Notes: generated by a model from the sequence alone, not told the origin. A DNA stretch of 64,000 nt from JARBUG01 sp035628915 (GCA_035628915.1 DASPIW010000004.1:25846-89845), one strand, 5' to 3'. Counted from the first letter of the stretch, positions 35,456 through 44,199 are shown. Numbers and translations: made by a program.

Positions 35456-36373
35456 CTGGCTCTGCCATACCGGATTCTGATTGTGGATGATGACCCCGCC
35501 GTGGTGCGCATGCTCCAGCGCATTGTGGAAGAGCATGGGCAGGGGGCTGTCGTGGGCCGCGCGACCGACGGTCCGAGCGGCGAGGCGGCAGCGCTGCAGC
35601 ACCGCCCCGATATCGTCCTGATCGATCTGCTCATGCCCGGGCAGGATGGCCTGGAGACCATCCGGCGCCTGCGTAACGCGGGATTTGCCGGGGTTTTCGT
35701 CATGATTTCGCAGGTGAACGACAAGGACCTGGTGGCGCGCGCGTACAAGGCCGGCGTGGAGTTTTTCATCTACAAGCCGCTCAACCTGACCGAGATTCTG
35801 TCCGTGCTGCGGCGCGTCACGGAAAGCGTGCAGATGCGCCAGACCATCCAGCACATCCGGGCCAGCCTTGGGCCCCTGGCGCCGGCGGAAGCTGCTCCCC
35901 CGGCGCCCCGGGGCGCCGCCACCGAGAACCAGGTTCGCCGGGCCGGGCGCCGGGTGCTGGCCGACCTGGGCATTCTGGGCGAGGCGGGGGGCGCCGAGCT
36001 GATCGCGATCACCCTCCTGCCGGAGTTCCGGGGCGGCCAGACTGCGGCCGATATCGACCTGACGGCCCTGTACAGCGCTCTCGCTCAGCACTACCAGAGC
36101 GAGGGCGCCCGGGCGCCCGGCCCCAAGGCGATTGAGCAGCGGATTCGCCGGGCGGCCCTTGCTGCCCTGAGCCACCTGGCGGCCCTGGGGCTGGAAGATT
36201 TCGCCGACCCGCGCTTCGAGCGGCTGGCGCCGACCTTTTTCGGCTTCACCGAAGTGCGGACGGAAATGGCACGCCTCCGCAGCGGGTCAGGCGTGCCCGG
36301 GCGCATCAATCTGAAAAAGTTCATCGACGCGTTTTTGCATGAAGTTCAGTCAGCGCTCACTGAAGAAGAGTGA
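35456..36373 (+). CDS. Response regulator with YcbB/GlnL-like output domain, apparent CTG start
   Basis: Receiver domain (about 4-120): ILIVDDDPAVV, phospho-acceptor Asp in IVLIDLLMPGQDG and Lys in FFIYKPLNL. The C-terminal domain (about 160-300), containing RIRRAALAALSHLAALGLED and FFGFTEVRTEMARLR, resembles the YcbB domain of B. subtilis GlnL. The first common start codon is GTG at 35483, but that removes the first beta strand of the receiver. CTG at 35456 keeps it and lies nine bases after GGAG. From CTG the protein is 305 residues. It lies in the same frame as the kinase, six bases after its TGA. YcbA/YcbB pairs control glutamine uptake or use. Confidence 0.82.
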   Translation: MALPYRILIVDDDPAVVRMLQRIVEEHGQGAVVGRATDGPSGEAAALQHRPDIVLIDLLMPGQDGLETIRRLRNAGFAGVFVMISQVNDKDLVARAYKAGVEFFIYKPLNLTEILSVLRRVTESVQMRQTIQHIRASLGPLAPAEAAPPAPRGAATENQVRRAGRRVLADLGILGEAGGAELIAITLLPEFRGGQTAADIDLTALYSALAQHYQSEGARAPGPKAIEQRIRRAALAALSHLAALGLEDFADPRFERLAPTFFGFTEVRTEMARLRSGSGVPGRINLKKFIDAFLHEVQSALTEEE

Positions 36374-36486
36374 AAGGCCCTCGCACAGCTGCTACTGGTT
36401 GCGCCGGGGGCAGGTAGGTTCGCAACGGCGGTCAAGCGCCTCATGGGTGGGATTTGCTATCCTTCAGGTGAAAGGAGGGAATCACG

Positions 36487-37395
36487 ATGCGCGAGCAAGT
36501 GGACGCGGTTCAGCGGATGCAGGACTACATCGAATCGCACCTGGGCGTCCAGATCAGCCTGGAGCAGTTGGCAGCGGCGGCCGGCTATTCGCCCTGGCAT
36601 GCCACCCGCCTGTTCAAGGAGATCGTAGGCATTCCGCCCTCGGAGTACCTGCGTGCCCGCAGACTCTCCCGGGCTGCGCTCCAGCTGCGCGATACATCCG
36701 ACCGGGTGCTGGATGTGGCGCTGGATACCGCCTTCGCTTCACACGAGGGATTTACCCGGGCCTTTTCCGAACGGTTCGGCCTGACGCCTGAGCAGTATCG
36801 GAAGGGCGCGTACCCCCTGGTCTTGTTCCTCCCGCGCAGCGCACGTGCCTATTTCCTCCACACATCGAAGGGAGGATGCGTTATGACTGAGAAGACCCAG
36901 GCGAACACGATCTTTGTGCAGGTGGTAGAACGGCCGGCGCGCAAGCTGATTCTGCTGCGGGGCCGAAAGGCGACGGATTACTGGGGGTACTGCGAGGAAG
37001 TCGGCTGTGACGTGTGGGGAACCCTTACGAGCCTGAAGGGCGCTGTGCATGAACCCATTGGCATGTGGCTGCCCGATAGCCTGCGCACGCCCGGCACTTC
37101 GGTCTACGCCCAGGGCGTGGAGATGCCCGCCGACTACTCGGGTCCCGTGCCGGAAGGCATGGAGCTGATCGACCTGCCCAGTTGCAGGTATATGATCTTC
37201 CACGGGGAGCCTTACCAGGATGATCAGATGGGCCAGGCCATCGCCCAAGTCTGGCGGGCGATGGATAGCTACAAGCCCGAACTCTACGGTTGGGAGTGGG
37301 CCGATGACGCCGGCCCCCGGTTTCAGCTGGCGCCAGTGGCGGAGCGCGGCTATATGGAAGGGCGCCCGGTGCGGGAAGCGAAGCGGGGCGCCTAG
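36487..37395 (+). CDS. AraC-type regulator with GyrI-like effector domain
   Basis: 302 residues. The first 105 residues are an AraC/XylS DNA-binding domain with two helix-turn-helices (SLEQLAAAAGYSPWHATRLFKEIVG and VLDVALDTAFASHEGFTRAFSERFGLTPEQYR). Residues about 140-298 form a GyrI-like small-molecule-binding domain (WGTLTSLKG, VPEGMELIDLPSCRYMIFHGEPYQ). This build resembles Rob/BltR-type multidrug-sensing activators. AAAGGAGGG precedes the ATG. It stands alone, followed by a strong hairpin. Confidence 0.88.
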   Translation: MREQVDAVQRMQDYIESHLGVQISLEQLAAAAGYSPWHATRLFKEIVGIPPSEYLRARRLSRAALQLRDTSDRVLDVALDTAFASHEGFTRAFSERFGLTPEQYRKGAYPLVLFLPRSARAYFLHTSKGGCVMTEKTQANTIFVQVVERPARKLILLRGRKATDYWGYCEEVGCDVWGTLTSLKGAVHEPIGMWLPDSLRTPGTSVYAQGVEMPADYSGPVPEGMELIDLPSCRYMIFHGEPYQDDQMGQAIAQVWRAMDSYKPELYGWEWADDAGPRFQLAPVAERGYMEGRPVREAKRGA

Positions 37396-37439
37396 CAGCG
37401 GCGCCCGGTGAGAACGGGCCGCTGCAGCAGCAGCTATAA

Positions 37440-37472
37440 CGACCGCCGCCCCCTCTCCGGGGACGGCGGTCG
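37440..37472. terminator. Bidirectional terminator
   Basis: CGACCGCCG at 37440-37448 pairs with CGGCGGTCG at 37464-37472, and inner CCCC/GGGG extend the stem. It lies between the converging AraC-type and acyltransferase genes. Confidence 0.7.
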
Positions 37473-37479
37473 CTTCATG

Positions 37480-38160
37480 CTACACAACCTTGTTCAGCCA
37501 CGTCAGGAGCTTAATGCGGGGCTGGTCGGAGTCGACGGGCGGGATCACCGCAGCCATCGCTGCCGCGACCCGCTCCCGGAACTCCGCCTGGGTCTCCTCC
37601 GGGCCCGGCTCCAGCAGCGGCCCCACCCGGAGCCGGATCCGCCGGCGAAAGCACAGTGCAAAGGTTCCCGAGAGACCTGCCACCAGCACCGGCCTGCCCG
37701 TGCGGGTCGCAAACAGGGCGGCGCCTTCCTTCAGCGGCTGAATGCGGCCTTCTTCCGTCCCGCACTTCCCCTCGGGGAAGATCCCCAGAATTGCACCGCC
37801 CTTCAGTACCTGCAGCGACTGTACCACCACCGCCCGGTTGCCTTTCTGGCTCTGGCGGTCCACGGGAATGATGCCCCCAGCCAGGTTGACAATGGTCCGG
37901 GCCCACCAGGGGCCCTCGGTGGTATATTCCGCCGCGGCCAGGTAATGAATCCGGGGTTCGGCGGGCAGGGTCGCCAGCAGCACGAGCGGGTCGATCCAGC
38001 TCAAATGGTTGCAGACCAGCACGTAGCCGCCGCCCGGGGGTATTTGCGCGATCCCCTCGGCCCGGATTCGGAACAGCGCTGCGAACAGGCCCCGGCCCAC
38101 GGTCCGCAGGAACCGAAACGCCATATTCGCCTCAGCCGCAGACCGGGTCGCTTTCGGCAT
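37480..38160 (-). CDS. 1-acyl-sn-glycerol-3-phosphate acyltransferase-like (PlsC family)
   Basis: 226 residues from the ATG at 38158-38160, which has GGGAGG nine bases upstream. A GTG at 38218-38220, with GGAGG six bases upstream, would give 246 residues and is an equally good alternative. Family motifs: CNHLSWIDPL (HxxxxD) near 55, GGIIPVDRQSQKGN near 97 and IFPEGKCG near 128. It would acylate lysophosphatidic acid at the membrane in phospholipid synthesis. No lipid genes adjoin it. Confidence 0.87.
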   Translation of the reverse strand: MPKATRSAAEANMAFRFLRTVGRGLFAALFRIRAEGIAQIPPGGGYVLVCNHLSWIDPLVLLATLPAEPRIHYLAAAEYTTEGPWWARTIVNLAGGIIPVDRQSQKGNRAVVVQSLQVLKGGAILGIFPEGKCGTEEGRIQPLKEGAALFATRTGRPVLVAGLSGTFALCFRRRIRLRVGPLLEPGPEETQAEFRERVAAAMAAVIPPVDSDQPRIKLLTWLNKVV

Positions 38161-38253
38161 ACTTCCAGGCCTCCCAGCCATGCTGCTTCTCCACTCAGGT
38201 CCTGAGATGAAGTTATGCACAACAGTCCTCCGATTCCTTCCGCACGCAGCAGA

Positions 38254-38292
38254 AAGCCCCTACGCTTTTCTCGGTGAAGAACGTGGGGGCTT
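38254..38292 (-). terminator. Hairpin after DUF3231-like gene
   Basis: AAAGCCCC at 38253-38260 pairs with GGGGCTT at 38286-38292 across a long, partly paired loop. It lies 25 bases after the stop on the minus strand. Confidence 0.45.
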
Positions 38293-38317
38293 CAGGGTGG
38301 GGAGCCAGCGAGCTTGA

Positions 38318-38854
38318 TCACACCGGGGTTGCGACGGCTTTCGGGTAATAGATTGGAGGCTGGCGTAACCATCCGCGCTTCTGCATGAGTTGCTTGAGGG
38401 TGTACCCTTGCGCCAGCAGGTGAGACTGGAATGCGTAGAACATGCGGCCCACATCGGGACGCAGGCTTTGGATCAGCCCTGTGTGGCAGACCGTGAGCAT
38501 CCCTTCCAGCTTGACCACCAATAGGTTGGCGACCTCGGCGTCGGTCAGTTTCGCACCCATTGGGATTGTGGACTCGTCGGCCTTGGGTTTGTCCCCGGTG
38601 ATCGACGGGAGTGCAATGCCCTCCTGCAGTAACAGCCCTTCCAGCCGGTCAATCATGGGCGTTTCCACATCGTTCACGAAGTGTTCGATGGTCTCCCTGA
38701 GACCCGCATCCTTCGTGTGGTTTGTCAGGAGCAGACAGATGGCGCGCGACTCCGCCACCCCGATGTAGCACGTCCACAATGTCATTACCTCGCCGACATG
38801 AAGTGGATCTTTTGGATTGGTGACCTCGTAGAAGAGGCTCTGCAGGATGTTCAC
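38318..38854 (-). CDS. DUF3231-like protein (single-repeat form)
   Basis: 178 residues from a GTG with GGGAGGG eight bases upstream. It reads like one half of DUF3231 proteins of spore-forming Firmicutes: a four-helix, ferritin-like pattern with GEVMTLWTCYIGVAESRAICLLLTNHTKDAGLRETIEHFVND and a long later helix. Typical members have two such repeats and about 330 residues, so this one is half-length. Role unknown; the family is often linked to spore or envelope proteins. It is flanked by non-coding DNA and stands alone. Confidence 0.7.
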   Translation of the reverse strand: MNILQSLFYEVTNPKDPLHVGEVMTLWTCYIGVAESRAICLLLTNHTKDAGLRETIEHFVNDVETPMIDRLEGLLLQEGIALPSITGDKPKADESTIPMGAKLTDAEVANLLVVKLEGMLTVCHTGLIQSLRPDVGRMFYAFQSHLLAQGYTLKQLMQKRGWLRQPPIYYPKAVATPV

Positions 38855-39288
38855 GCCGGGCCCTCCCTTTTGAAAATGAATGGATGACGGCAAATAGTCT
38901 GCCTGGGTACCGCTGTCACTATCCTGCCACCGCCATGATCACCGGATACCACGGCTCGGTTACAGGACTACTGGATGCTACAGTATGAGATCCGGGGGCA
39001 AACGCCTCCCTTTCGCGGCCCCACGGGGCGCCCCCGGGGGCCGCCCTCAGATGCTGACATAGTCTTGGCTTCATACAGGGCGGTGCACCGCCCCTAGTTC
39101 TGTTACCGCATGAACACTGCTCTGCAAAACAAAGCCGAACCCGGCTTCGGTGCCGGTCTCTTTCGCGTTCCTCCCCGGAGGAAAGCGGGGGCTTCTCGCG
39201 ATTGTCAATGTAGGATTATGTCGGATTACGTCGGTCCTTAAGACCAGAAGTGTAAGCTCTCATACAATATACGACGGAGGTGCGGGCG
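38855..39288. other. Long structured non-coding region before livJHMGF
   Basis: About 430 bases without a convincing gene. It holds several hairpins on the plus strand: GGGGGC-AAAC-GCCTCC near 38994, a palindrome GGGCGGTGCACCGCCC at 39078-39093, CCGGC-TTCGGT-GCCGG at 39141-39156, CCTC-CCCG-GAGG near 39170 and AAGC-GGGG-GCTT near 39184. A tandem ten-base repeat, GGATTATGTC then GGATTACGTC, follows at 39212-39231. A -10-like TACAAT is at 39262-39267. The shape suggests an mRNA leader or small RNA, but no riboswitch or T-box consensus was recognised. Confidence 0.45.
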
Positions 39289-40440
39289 TTGAAACGATTT
39301 GCCGCTCTGTTCCTTGCAGGGGCTCTTCTGATTACCGGCTGTGGGGGTGCCGCCAAGACTGACGGCGGCGCCAAGGGGCCTGTCACCGTAACGATTGCCA
39401 CCATGAGCCCGCTCTCCGGCTCCAACGCCGACCTCGGCGAATCCATCAAGTACGGCACCGACCTGGCCCTGAAGGACCGGGCCGCCGAACTCGAACAGGC
39501 CGGCCTCAAGGTCAACCTGCTGGCCATGGACGACCAGGGCAAGCCCGAGCAGGGCACGCAGCTCGCTGAGCAGCTTCTGACCAAGAAGGAAGTCGTCGGC
39601 GTCGTCGGCACGCTGAACTCCGGCGTGGCGATTCCCGTCTCTCAGAAGCTCTCCACCGACAACCTGGTCATGGTCTCGCCCTCGAATACCGCCGTTCAGG
39701 TCACCGACCGCAAGCTGCCCAACATGAACCGGGTCGTCGCCCGCGACGACATGCAGGGCCCGGCTTCGGTCCAGTTCATGAAGGAGAAGCTTGCCGCCAA
39801 GACCTTCTTCATCATCCACGACAAGACCCCGTACGGCCAGGGACTGGCCGAAGAGGTCAAGAAGGCCGTCACCGCCGCCGGCCTCAAGGTGGAAGCCTTC
39901 GAAGGCATCAACGTGGGCGACAAGGACTTCAGCGCCGTGCTGACCAAGGTTAAGGCCGCCAACCCCGACGCCATCTTCTTCGGTGGCATGTACGCCGAAG
40001 CCGCCCAGATCCTCAAGCAGATGAAGGAAAAGGCGATCACTGCCAAGTTCATCGGCGCCGACGGCCTCGACTCCGGCGACCTGGTCAAGCTGGCCGGCGA
40101 AGCCGCCACGGGCGTTTACTACACCTCCGTCGCCGCTGACGTGAGCAAGACCCCCTTCGCGCCGAAGTACCAGGAGTTTGCCAAGAAGACCGCTGACGGT
40201 TTTGCCGCCTTCTCCTACGACTGCGCCAACGTGATCCTTGACGCCCTGCTCACCTACGCCAAGGCCAACCCCGGCAAGACCCCGGCCCGAAAGGATATTC
40301 AGGACCTCGTCCGCAAGACTACCGGCTTCAAGGGCGTCGCCGCTCAGATCAGCTTCGACGAGAAGGGCGACAACAAGGAGTCCAAGGTCTACATCTACCA
40401 GATCCAGAACGCCAAGTACCCCGGCGTTCAGGTCCAGTAA
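39289..40440 (+). CDS. livJ: Branched-chain amino acid ABC transporter, substrate-binding lipoprotein
   Basis: 383 residues. A lipoprotein signal peptide ends in the lipobox LITGC near residue 20. The mature part is a type I periplasmic-binding fold (MSPLSGSNADLGESIKYGTDLAL, DDQGKPEQGTQLAEQLL, GVVGTLNSGVAIPVS, HDKTPYGQGLAEEV, DAIFFGG). The TTG at 39289 is the start because GGAGG is eight bases upstream; a GTG nine bases earlier abuts it. It is the first gene of a complete liv operon and would bind Leu/Ile/Val or a related amino acid at the outer face of the membrane. Confidence 0.93.
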   Translation: MKRFAALFLAGALLITGCGGAAKTDGGAKGPVTVTIATMSPLSGSNADLGESIKYGTDLALKDRAAELEQAGLKVNLLAMDDQGKPEQGTQLAEQLLTKKEVVGVVGTLNSGVAIPVSQKLSTDNLVMVSPSNTAVQVTDRKLPNMNRVVARDDMQGPASVQFMKEKLAAKTFFIIHDKTPYGQGLAEEVKKAVTAAGLKVEAFEGINVGDKDFSAVLTKVKAANPDAIFFGGMYAEAAQILKQMKEKAITAKFIGADGLDSGDLVKLAGEAATGVYYTSVAADVSKTPFAPKYQEFAKKTADGFAAFSYDCANVILDALLTYAKANPGKTPARKDIQDLVRKTTGFKGVAAQISFDEKGDNKESKVYIYQIQNAKYPGVQVQ

Positions 40441-40458
40441 ACAAAGGAGGGTTACCGA

Positions 40459-41421
40459 ATGGGCGAGTTTCTGCAACTTCTGCCGCAGGTAACCATCGAC
40501 GGGCTGCTGCTGGGCTTCGTCTATGCAGTGGTCGCCATCGGTTACACGATGGTGTACGGCGTCCTGGAGTTCATTAACTTCGCCCATTCGGAGATCTTCA
40601 TGGTGGGCGCCTTCCTGGGCGCCGAGATCTTCGCAGCGCTGGGCCGGGCCGGCCTGATCGCCGGGATGCCGCACATCGTCGTTCTCTTGATCGGCCTCGT
40701 CGGTGCGATGATTCTCTCCGGCCTCGTGGGCATGGGCGTCGAGCGGCTGGCCTACCGGCCGCTCCGGGGGGCGCCCCGCCTCGTGCCACTGATCGCCGCC
40801 ATCGGCGTCAGCTTCTTCCTGCAGGACCTGGTCCGCATCGTGGAGACGGCCATTCACGGCAACTTCGTGATGGGTGTGCCCAGCCTCTTCCCCGGCCAGA
40901 TGCTCTCCCTGCCCGGCGGCCTCACCCTCTCGGTCAAGGCGCTGCTGATCGTGGTCGCATCGGTCTTGATGATGGGCGCCCTGACTCTTTTCGTGCAGCG
41001 CACCCGGGCGGGCAAGGCGATGCGGGCCGTGGCCCAGGACCGGGCGACGGCGGGCCTCATGGGCATCAACGTCAACCAGATCATCACGCTCACGTTCTTC
41101 GTGGGCGCCGCCATGGGCGGTGCGGCAGGCACGCTCTTTGCCGTCCAGTATACCTCGGTTGACCCCTATATCGGCTTCGTTCTGGGTATGAAGGCGTTTA
41201 CCGCCGCAGTCTTCGGCGGCATCGGCCACCTGCCGGGCGCCATGCTGGGCGGCCTTCTGCTGGGGCTTTTTGAAGCCTACGGCGCCGCCTTCCTGGGCGC
41301 GGCCACGGGCCAGGCGTTTGGTGCCGAGTACAAGGATGTGCTCGCCTTCGCCCTCCTGATCCTGATCCTCATCTTCAAGCCCGCCGGCCTGCTGGGCAAG
41401 GCTGTCGGCGAGAAAGTCTAA
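40459..41421 (+). CDS. livH: Branched-chain amino acid ABC transporter permease LivH
   Basis: 320 residues, about eight membrane helices. Family features are GLLLGFVYAVVAIGYTMVYGVLEFINFAHSEIFMVGAF near the N-terminus, RTRAGKAMRAVAQDRATAGLMGINV (cytoplasmic loop contacting the ATPase) near 180 and FGGIGHLPGAMLGGLLLG near 250. AAAGGAGGG precedes the ATG. It follows livJ after 18 bases. Confidence 0.95.
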   Translation: MGEFLQLLPQVTIDGLLLGFVYAVVAIGYTMVYGVLEFINFAHSEIFMVGAFLGAEIFAALGRAGLIAGMPHIVVLLIGLVGAMILSGLVGMGVERLAYRPLRGAPRLVPLIAAIGVSFFLQDLVRIVETAIHGNFVMGVPSLFPGQMLSLPGGLTLSVKALLIVVASVLMMGALTLFVQRTRAGKAMRAVAQDRATAGLMGINVNQIITLTFFVGAAMGGAAGTLFAVQYTSVDPYIGFVLGMKAFTAAVFGGIGHLPGAMLGGLLLGLFEAYGAAFLGAATGQAFGAEYKDVLAFALLILILIFKPAGLLGKAVGEKV

Positions 41422-41434
41422 AGGGGGGACCGGC

Positions 41435-42661
41435 ATGCTCAAGGGACTCAGCGGCCTCCTGGCCGATGCGAAGCGGGCTCCGGTGCTCCTGACGGCTTAC
41501 ACGCTGATCGCCTCGGGGCTTATGTACTTCTTCCGGGTTGATTACGCCACGCTCTTCTTCATTCTGCTCCTGCTCAGCCTGCTGCTGATCCACCTGGGCA
41601 ACGCCAACCGCTGGCTCAAAGTCGGCCTCGCCGCCCTGGTCATCGGGGTAGTGATCCCGGTGGTAGGCCTGGAGAACGGGGCGCTGCTCAACGTCTCCAT
41701 CATGGTGGCCATCAACGTGGCGCTCGCCCTGGGTCTCAACCTGCAGGTGGGCTTCGCCGGCCTCCTGGACCTGGGCTACGTGGGCTTCTTCGCCGCCGGC
41801 GCCTACCTGTATTCCATCTTTGCCTCGCCGCAGGCGGCCCGCTTTCTGCCCAAGGTATTCGAGTCGCTGCCGTTCGGTCTCCCCGGCGACTGGTTCTGGC
41901 CGTTCCTGCCCGTGGCCATCTTCGTGGCCGCCGGCGCCGGCTTCGCCCTGGGTCTGCCGGTCCTCCGCCTCCGGGGCGACTACCTGGCCATCGTCACCCT
42001 GGGCTTCGGTGAAATCATCCGCATCCTTTCCAACAACCTGGACAAGCCCGTCAACATCACCAACGGCCCGCAGGGCATCACGCCCATCGCTCCGCCGGTG
42101 CTGTTCGGCATTACCCTGGACAAGTCGATCCACTACTACTTCATCGCCATCGCCCTCATGATCATCGTCATGGTGGTGATGCGCCGCCTCGAGGTCTCCC
42201 GCATCGGGCGGGCCTGGGCCTCCATTCGGGAAGACGAAATCGCCGCCAAGTCGATGGGCGTCCCCCTCACCAAAATGAAGCTGATGGCCTTTGCGATGGG
42301 CGCTGCCTTCGCCGGCGCCATGGGTATGGTCTTCGCCGTCAAGCAGACCTTCATTAACCCTGCAAGCTTTACCTTTAACGAGTCGATTGCGATCCTCGCC
42401 ATGGTGATTCTCGGCGGCCTGGGCTCCATTCCGGGCGCCATCATCGGGGCGACGGTCGTGACGGTGGTGCGCATGCAGGTGCTGACCGACCTTGCGAACT
42501 CGCTCGCCACGTATAACCTGCCAGAGTTCCTCAACCTCGCGAAGTATCAGCCGCTGATCTTCGGCCTGATCCTGATTCTGATGATGCGCTACCGGCAGGA
42601 AGGCTTGCTCCCGTCCCGGCGCAATCCCGTCGATATCGATGCCCTGACAAAGGAGGTCTGA
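41435..42661 (+). CDS. livM: Branched-chain amino acid ABC transporter permease LivM
   Basis: 408 residues, longer than LivH because of two or three extra N-terminal membrane helices. NLQVGFAGLLDLGYVGFFAAGAYLYS near 102, LRLRGDYLAIVTLGFGEIIR near 178, the ATPase-contact loop GRAWASIREDEIAAKSMGV near 258 and ILGGLGSIPGAIIGA near 327 are typical LivM segments. AAAGGGGGG is upstream of the ATG, which lies 13 bases after livH. Confidence 0.94.
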   Translation: MLKGLSGLLADAKRAPVLLTAYTLIASGLMYFFRVDYATLFFILLLLSLLLIHLGNANRWLKVGLAALVIGVVIPVVGLENGALLNVSIMVAINVALALGLNLQVGFAGLLDLGYVGFFAAGAYLYSIFASPQAARFLPKVFESLPFGLPGDWFWPFLPVAIFVAAGAGFALGLPVLRLRGDYLAIVTLGFGEIIRILSNNLDKPVNITNGPQGITPIAPPVLFGITLDKSIHYYFIAIALMIIVMVVMRRLEVSRIGRAWASIREDEIAAKSMGVPLTKMKLMAFAMGAAFAGAMGMVFAVKQTFINPASFTFNESIAILAMVILGGLGSIPGAIIGATVVTVVRMQVLTDLANSLATYNLPEFLNLAKYQPLIFGLILILMMRYRQEGLLPSRRNPVDIDALTKEV

Positions 42662-42665
42662 CCCT

Positions 42666-43460
42666 ATGGCGCCGCTCTTGCACGCACAGACGATTACCAA
42701 GCGCTTCGGCGGCCTCGTGGCGGTCAGCAGCGTCGACCTGGCGGTGGGTGCCGGGGAGATCTGCGCCATTATCGGCCCCAATGGTGCCGGCAAGACCACA
42801 TTCTTCAACATGGTCTCGGGCGTTTACACCCCGGACAGCGGCCGTCTCTTCTTCGACGGCAAGGATATCACGGGCATGGGCCCGGAACAGATTGCCCCCC
42901 TGGGCATCTCCCGGACCTTCCAGAACATCCGGCTCTTCAAGGCGCTCTCCGCTCTGGAGAACATCATGGTGGGCATGCACATCCACCTGCAGTCCGGCCT
43001 GTGGTCGACCATCTTCAAGACCCCCGCCGAGCGGCGGGAAGAGCGGGAAGCCGCCCGGGAAGCCGTCCGGCTGCTCGATTACGTGGGGCTGCGCCACTTC
43101 GCCAACGAAGCCGCCGGCAACCTGCCGTACGGCGCCCAGCGCCGCCTTGAGATCGCCCGGGCGCTGGCGACGAAGCCCAAGCTGCTGCTGCTCGACGAGC
43201 CCAAGGCGGGCATGAACCCCAAGGAGACCGATCAGATGATGGAAGATATCCGGCGCTTGCGCGACGACCTGGGCATCACCATCGTACTGATCGAGCATGA
43301 CATGAAGCTGGTCATGGCGATCTCCGATCGCATCGCCGTGCTGGACTACGGCACCAAGATCGCCGAAGGCACGCCGGAAGAGATCCGGCGCAACCCCCGG
43401 GTCATCGAGGCCTACCTCGGGAAGGAGGCGTCCAAAGAGCATGGCGCTGCTACAGCTTGA
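42666..43460 (+). CDS. livG: Branched-chain amino acid ABC transporter ATPase LivG
   Basis: 264 residues. Walker A GPNGAGKTT near 37-45, the LivG-type insertion between Walker A and signature (ISRTFQNIRLF, EREAAREAVRLLDYVGL), signature-equivalent NLPYGAQRRLEIARAL near 157, Walker B LLLLDEPKAGMNPKE near 176 and switch His in LIEHDMKLVM. The signature YGxQR in place of SGGQ is normal for LivG. AAGGAGG precedes the ATG. Its 3' end overlaps livF by 20 bases. Confidence 0.94.
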   Translation: MAPLLHAQTITKRFGGLVAVSSVDLAVGAGEICAIIGPNGAGKTTFFNMVSGVYTPDSGRLFFDGKDITGMGPEQIAPLGISRTFQNIRLFKALSALENIMVGMHIHLQSGLWSTIFKTPAERREEREAAREAVRLLDYVGLRHFANEAAGNLPYGAQRRLEIARALATKPKLLLLDEPKAGMNPKETDQMMEDIRRLRDDLGITIVLIEHDMKLVMAISDRIAVLDYGTKIAEGTPEEIRRNPRVIEAYLGKEASKEHGAATA

Positions 43461-44151
43461 CACGGTATACGCAGCCTATGGCGCCGTCCAGGCCCTGAAA
43501 GGCGTCAACGTCCGGGTGGAATCCGGCGAAGTCGTGACGCTGATCGGGTCGAACGGCGCGGGCAAATCATCGACGCTGCGGGTCATCTCCGGCATGGTCC
43601 GGCCCAAGAGCGGGGCGATCAGCTATAAAGGGAAGCGGATCGACGGGCTTGAGGCCCATCAGGTGACGGAGCTCGGCATCGCTCACGTGCCCGAAGGGCG
43701 CCGCATCTTCCCCCGGCTGACCGTCACCGAGAACCTCGAAATGGGCGCCTACACGGTCAGGGATAAGGCCGTGATCGCCCGGCGCATGGAAGAGGCCTTC
43801 GAGCGCTTCCCGCGCCTGAAGGAGCGGCGCAACCAGACCGGCGGCACCCTGTCCGGCGGCGAGCAGCAAATGCTCGCCATCGGCCGGGCCCTGATGATGG
43901 CGCCCGAACTGCTGATGCTCGACGAACCTTCCATGGGCCTGGCGCCCCTCGTGGTGGAACAGATCTTCGAGACGATTACCGAACTGAACCGGGCCGGCGT
44001 AACGATTCTGCTCGTGGAGCAGAACGCCCGGCAGGCGCTGCAGGTGGCGCACCGGGGCTATGTGATTCAGACCGGGGAGATCCTCCTGGAAGATCAGGCC
44101 TCGTCGCTCCTGGACAACGACACGGTGCGCGAGGCTTATCTCGGCGCATAG
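43441..44151 (+). CDS. livF: Branched-chain amino acid ABC transporter ATPase LivF
   Basis: 236 residues. Walker A GSNGAGKSS near 36, GIAHVPEGRRIFPRLTVTENLEMGAY near 79, signature LSGGEQQMLAIGRAL near 138, Walker B LMLDEPSMGLAP near 158 and QNARQALQVAHRGYVIQTG at the C-terminal part. The ATG lies inside the end of livG, with AAGGAGG about 12 bases upstream. It completes the transporter and is followed by a strong hairpin. Confidence 0.95.
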   Translation: MALLQLDTVYAAYGAVQALKGVNVRVESGEVVTLIGSNGAGKSSTLRVISGMVRPKSGAISYKGKRIDGLEAHQVTELGIAHVPEGRRIFPRLTVTENLEMGAYTVRDKAVIARRMEEAFERFPRLKERRNQTGGTLSGGEQQMLAIGRALMMAPELLMLDEPSMGLAPLVVEQIFETITELNRAGVTILLVEQNARQALQVAHRGYVIQTGEILLEDQASSLLDNDTVREAYLGA

Positions 44152-44163
44152 CCCATACGAAAT

Positions 44164-44199
44164 GCCCCGCCGTTCCCGGCTGACCGGGAGAGGCGGGGC
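44164..44199. terminator. Bidirectional terminator after the liv operon
   Basis: GCCCCGCC at 44164-44171 pairs with GGCGGGGC at 44192-44199; an inner TCCCGG/CCGGGA stem with a CTGA loop continues it. It is followed by GCTTTG and sits between converging genes. Confidence 0.75.

Noticed and set aside
34031..36175. 714-codon open frame antisense to the kinase/regulator pair
   Set aside because: The sense strand carries kinase and receiver motifs; the antisense product is low complexity.
33361..36460. Shared promoter motif TGCTATCCT at about 33366 and 36451
   Set aside because: Both resemble an extended -10, but no -35 could be placed and two occurrences are too few.
39078..39093. T-box-like AGGGCGGTGCACCGC before the liv operon
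   Set aside because: It is a self-complementary palindrome rather than the T-box AGGGTGGNACCGCG, and no specifier stem or terminator pair could be placed.
39238..41442. 734-codon open frame antisense to livJ and livH
   Set aside because: Spans two unrelated sense genes and the gap between them, which a real gene would not be expected to do. Low-complexity product.
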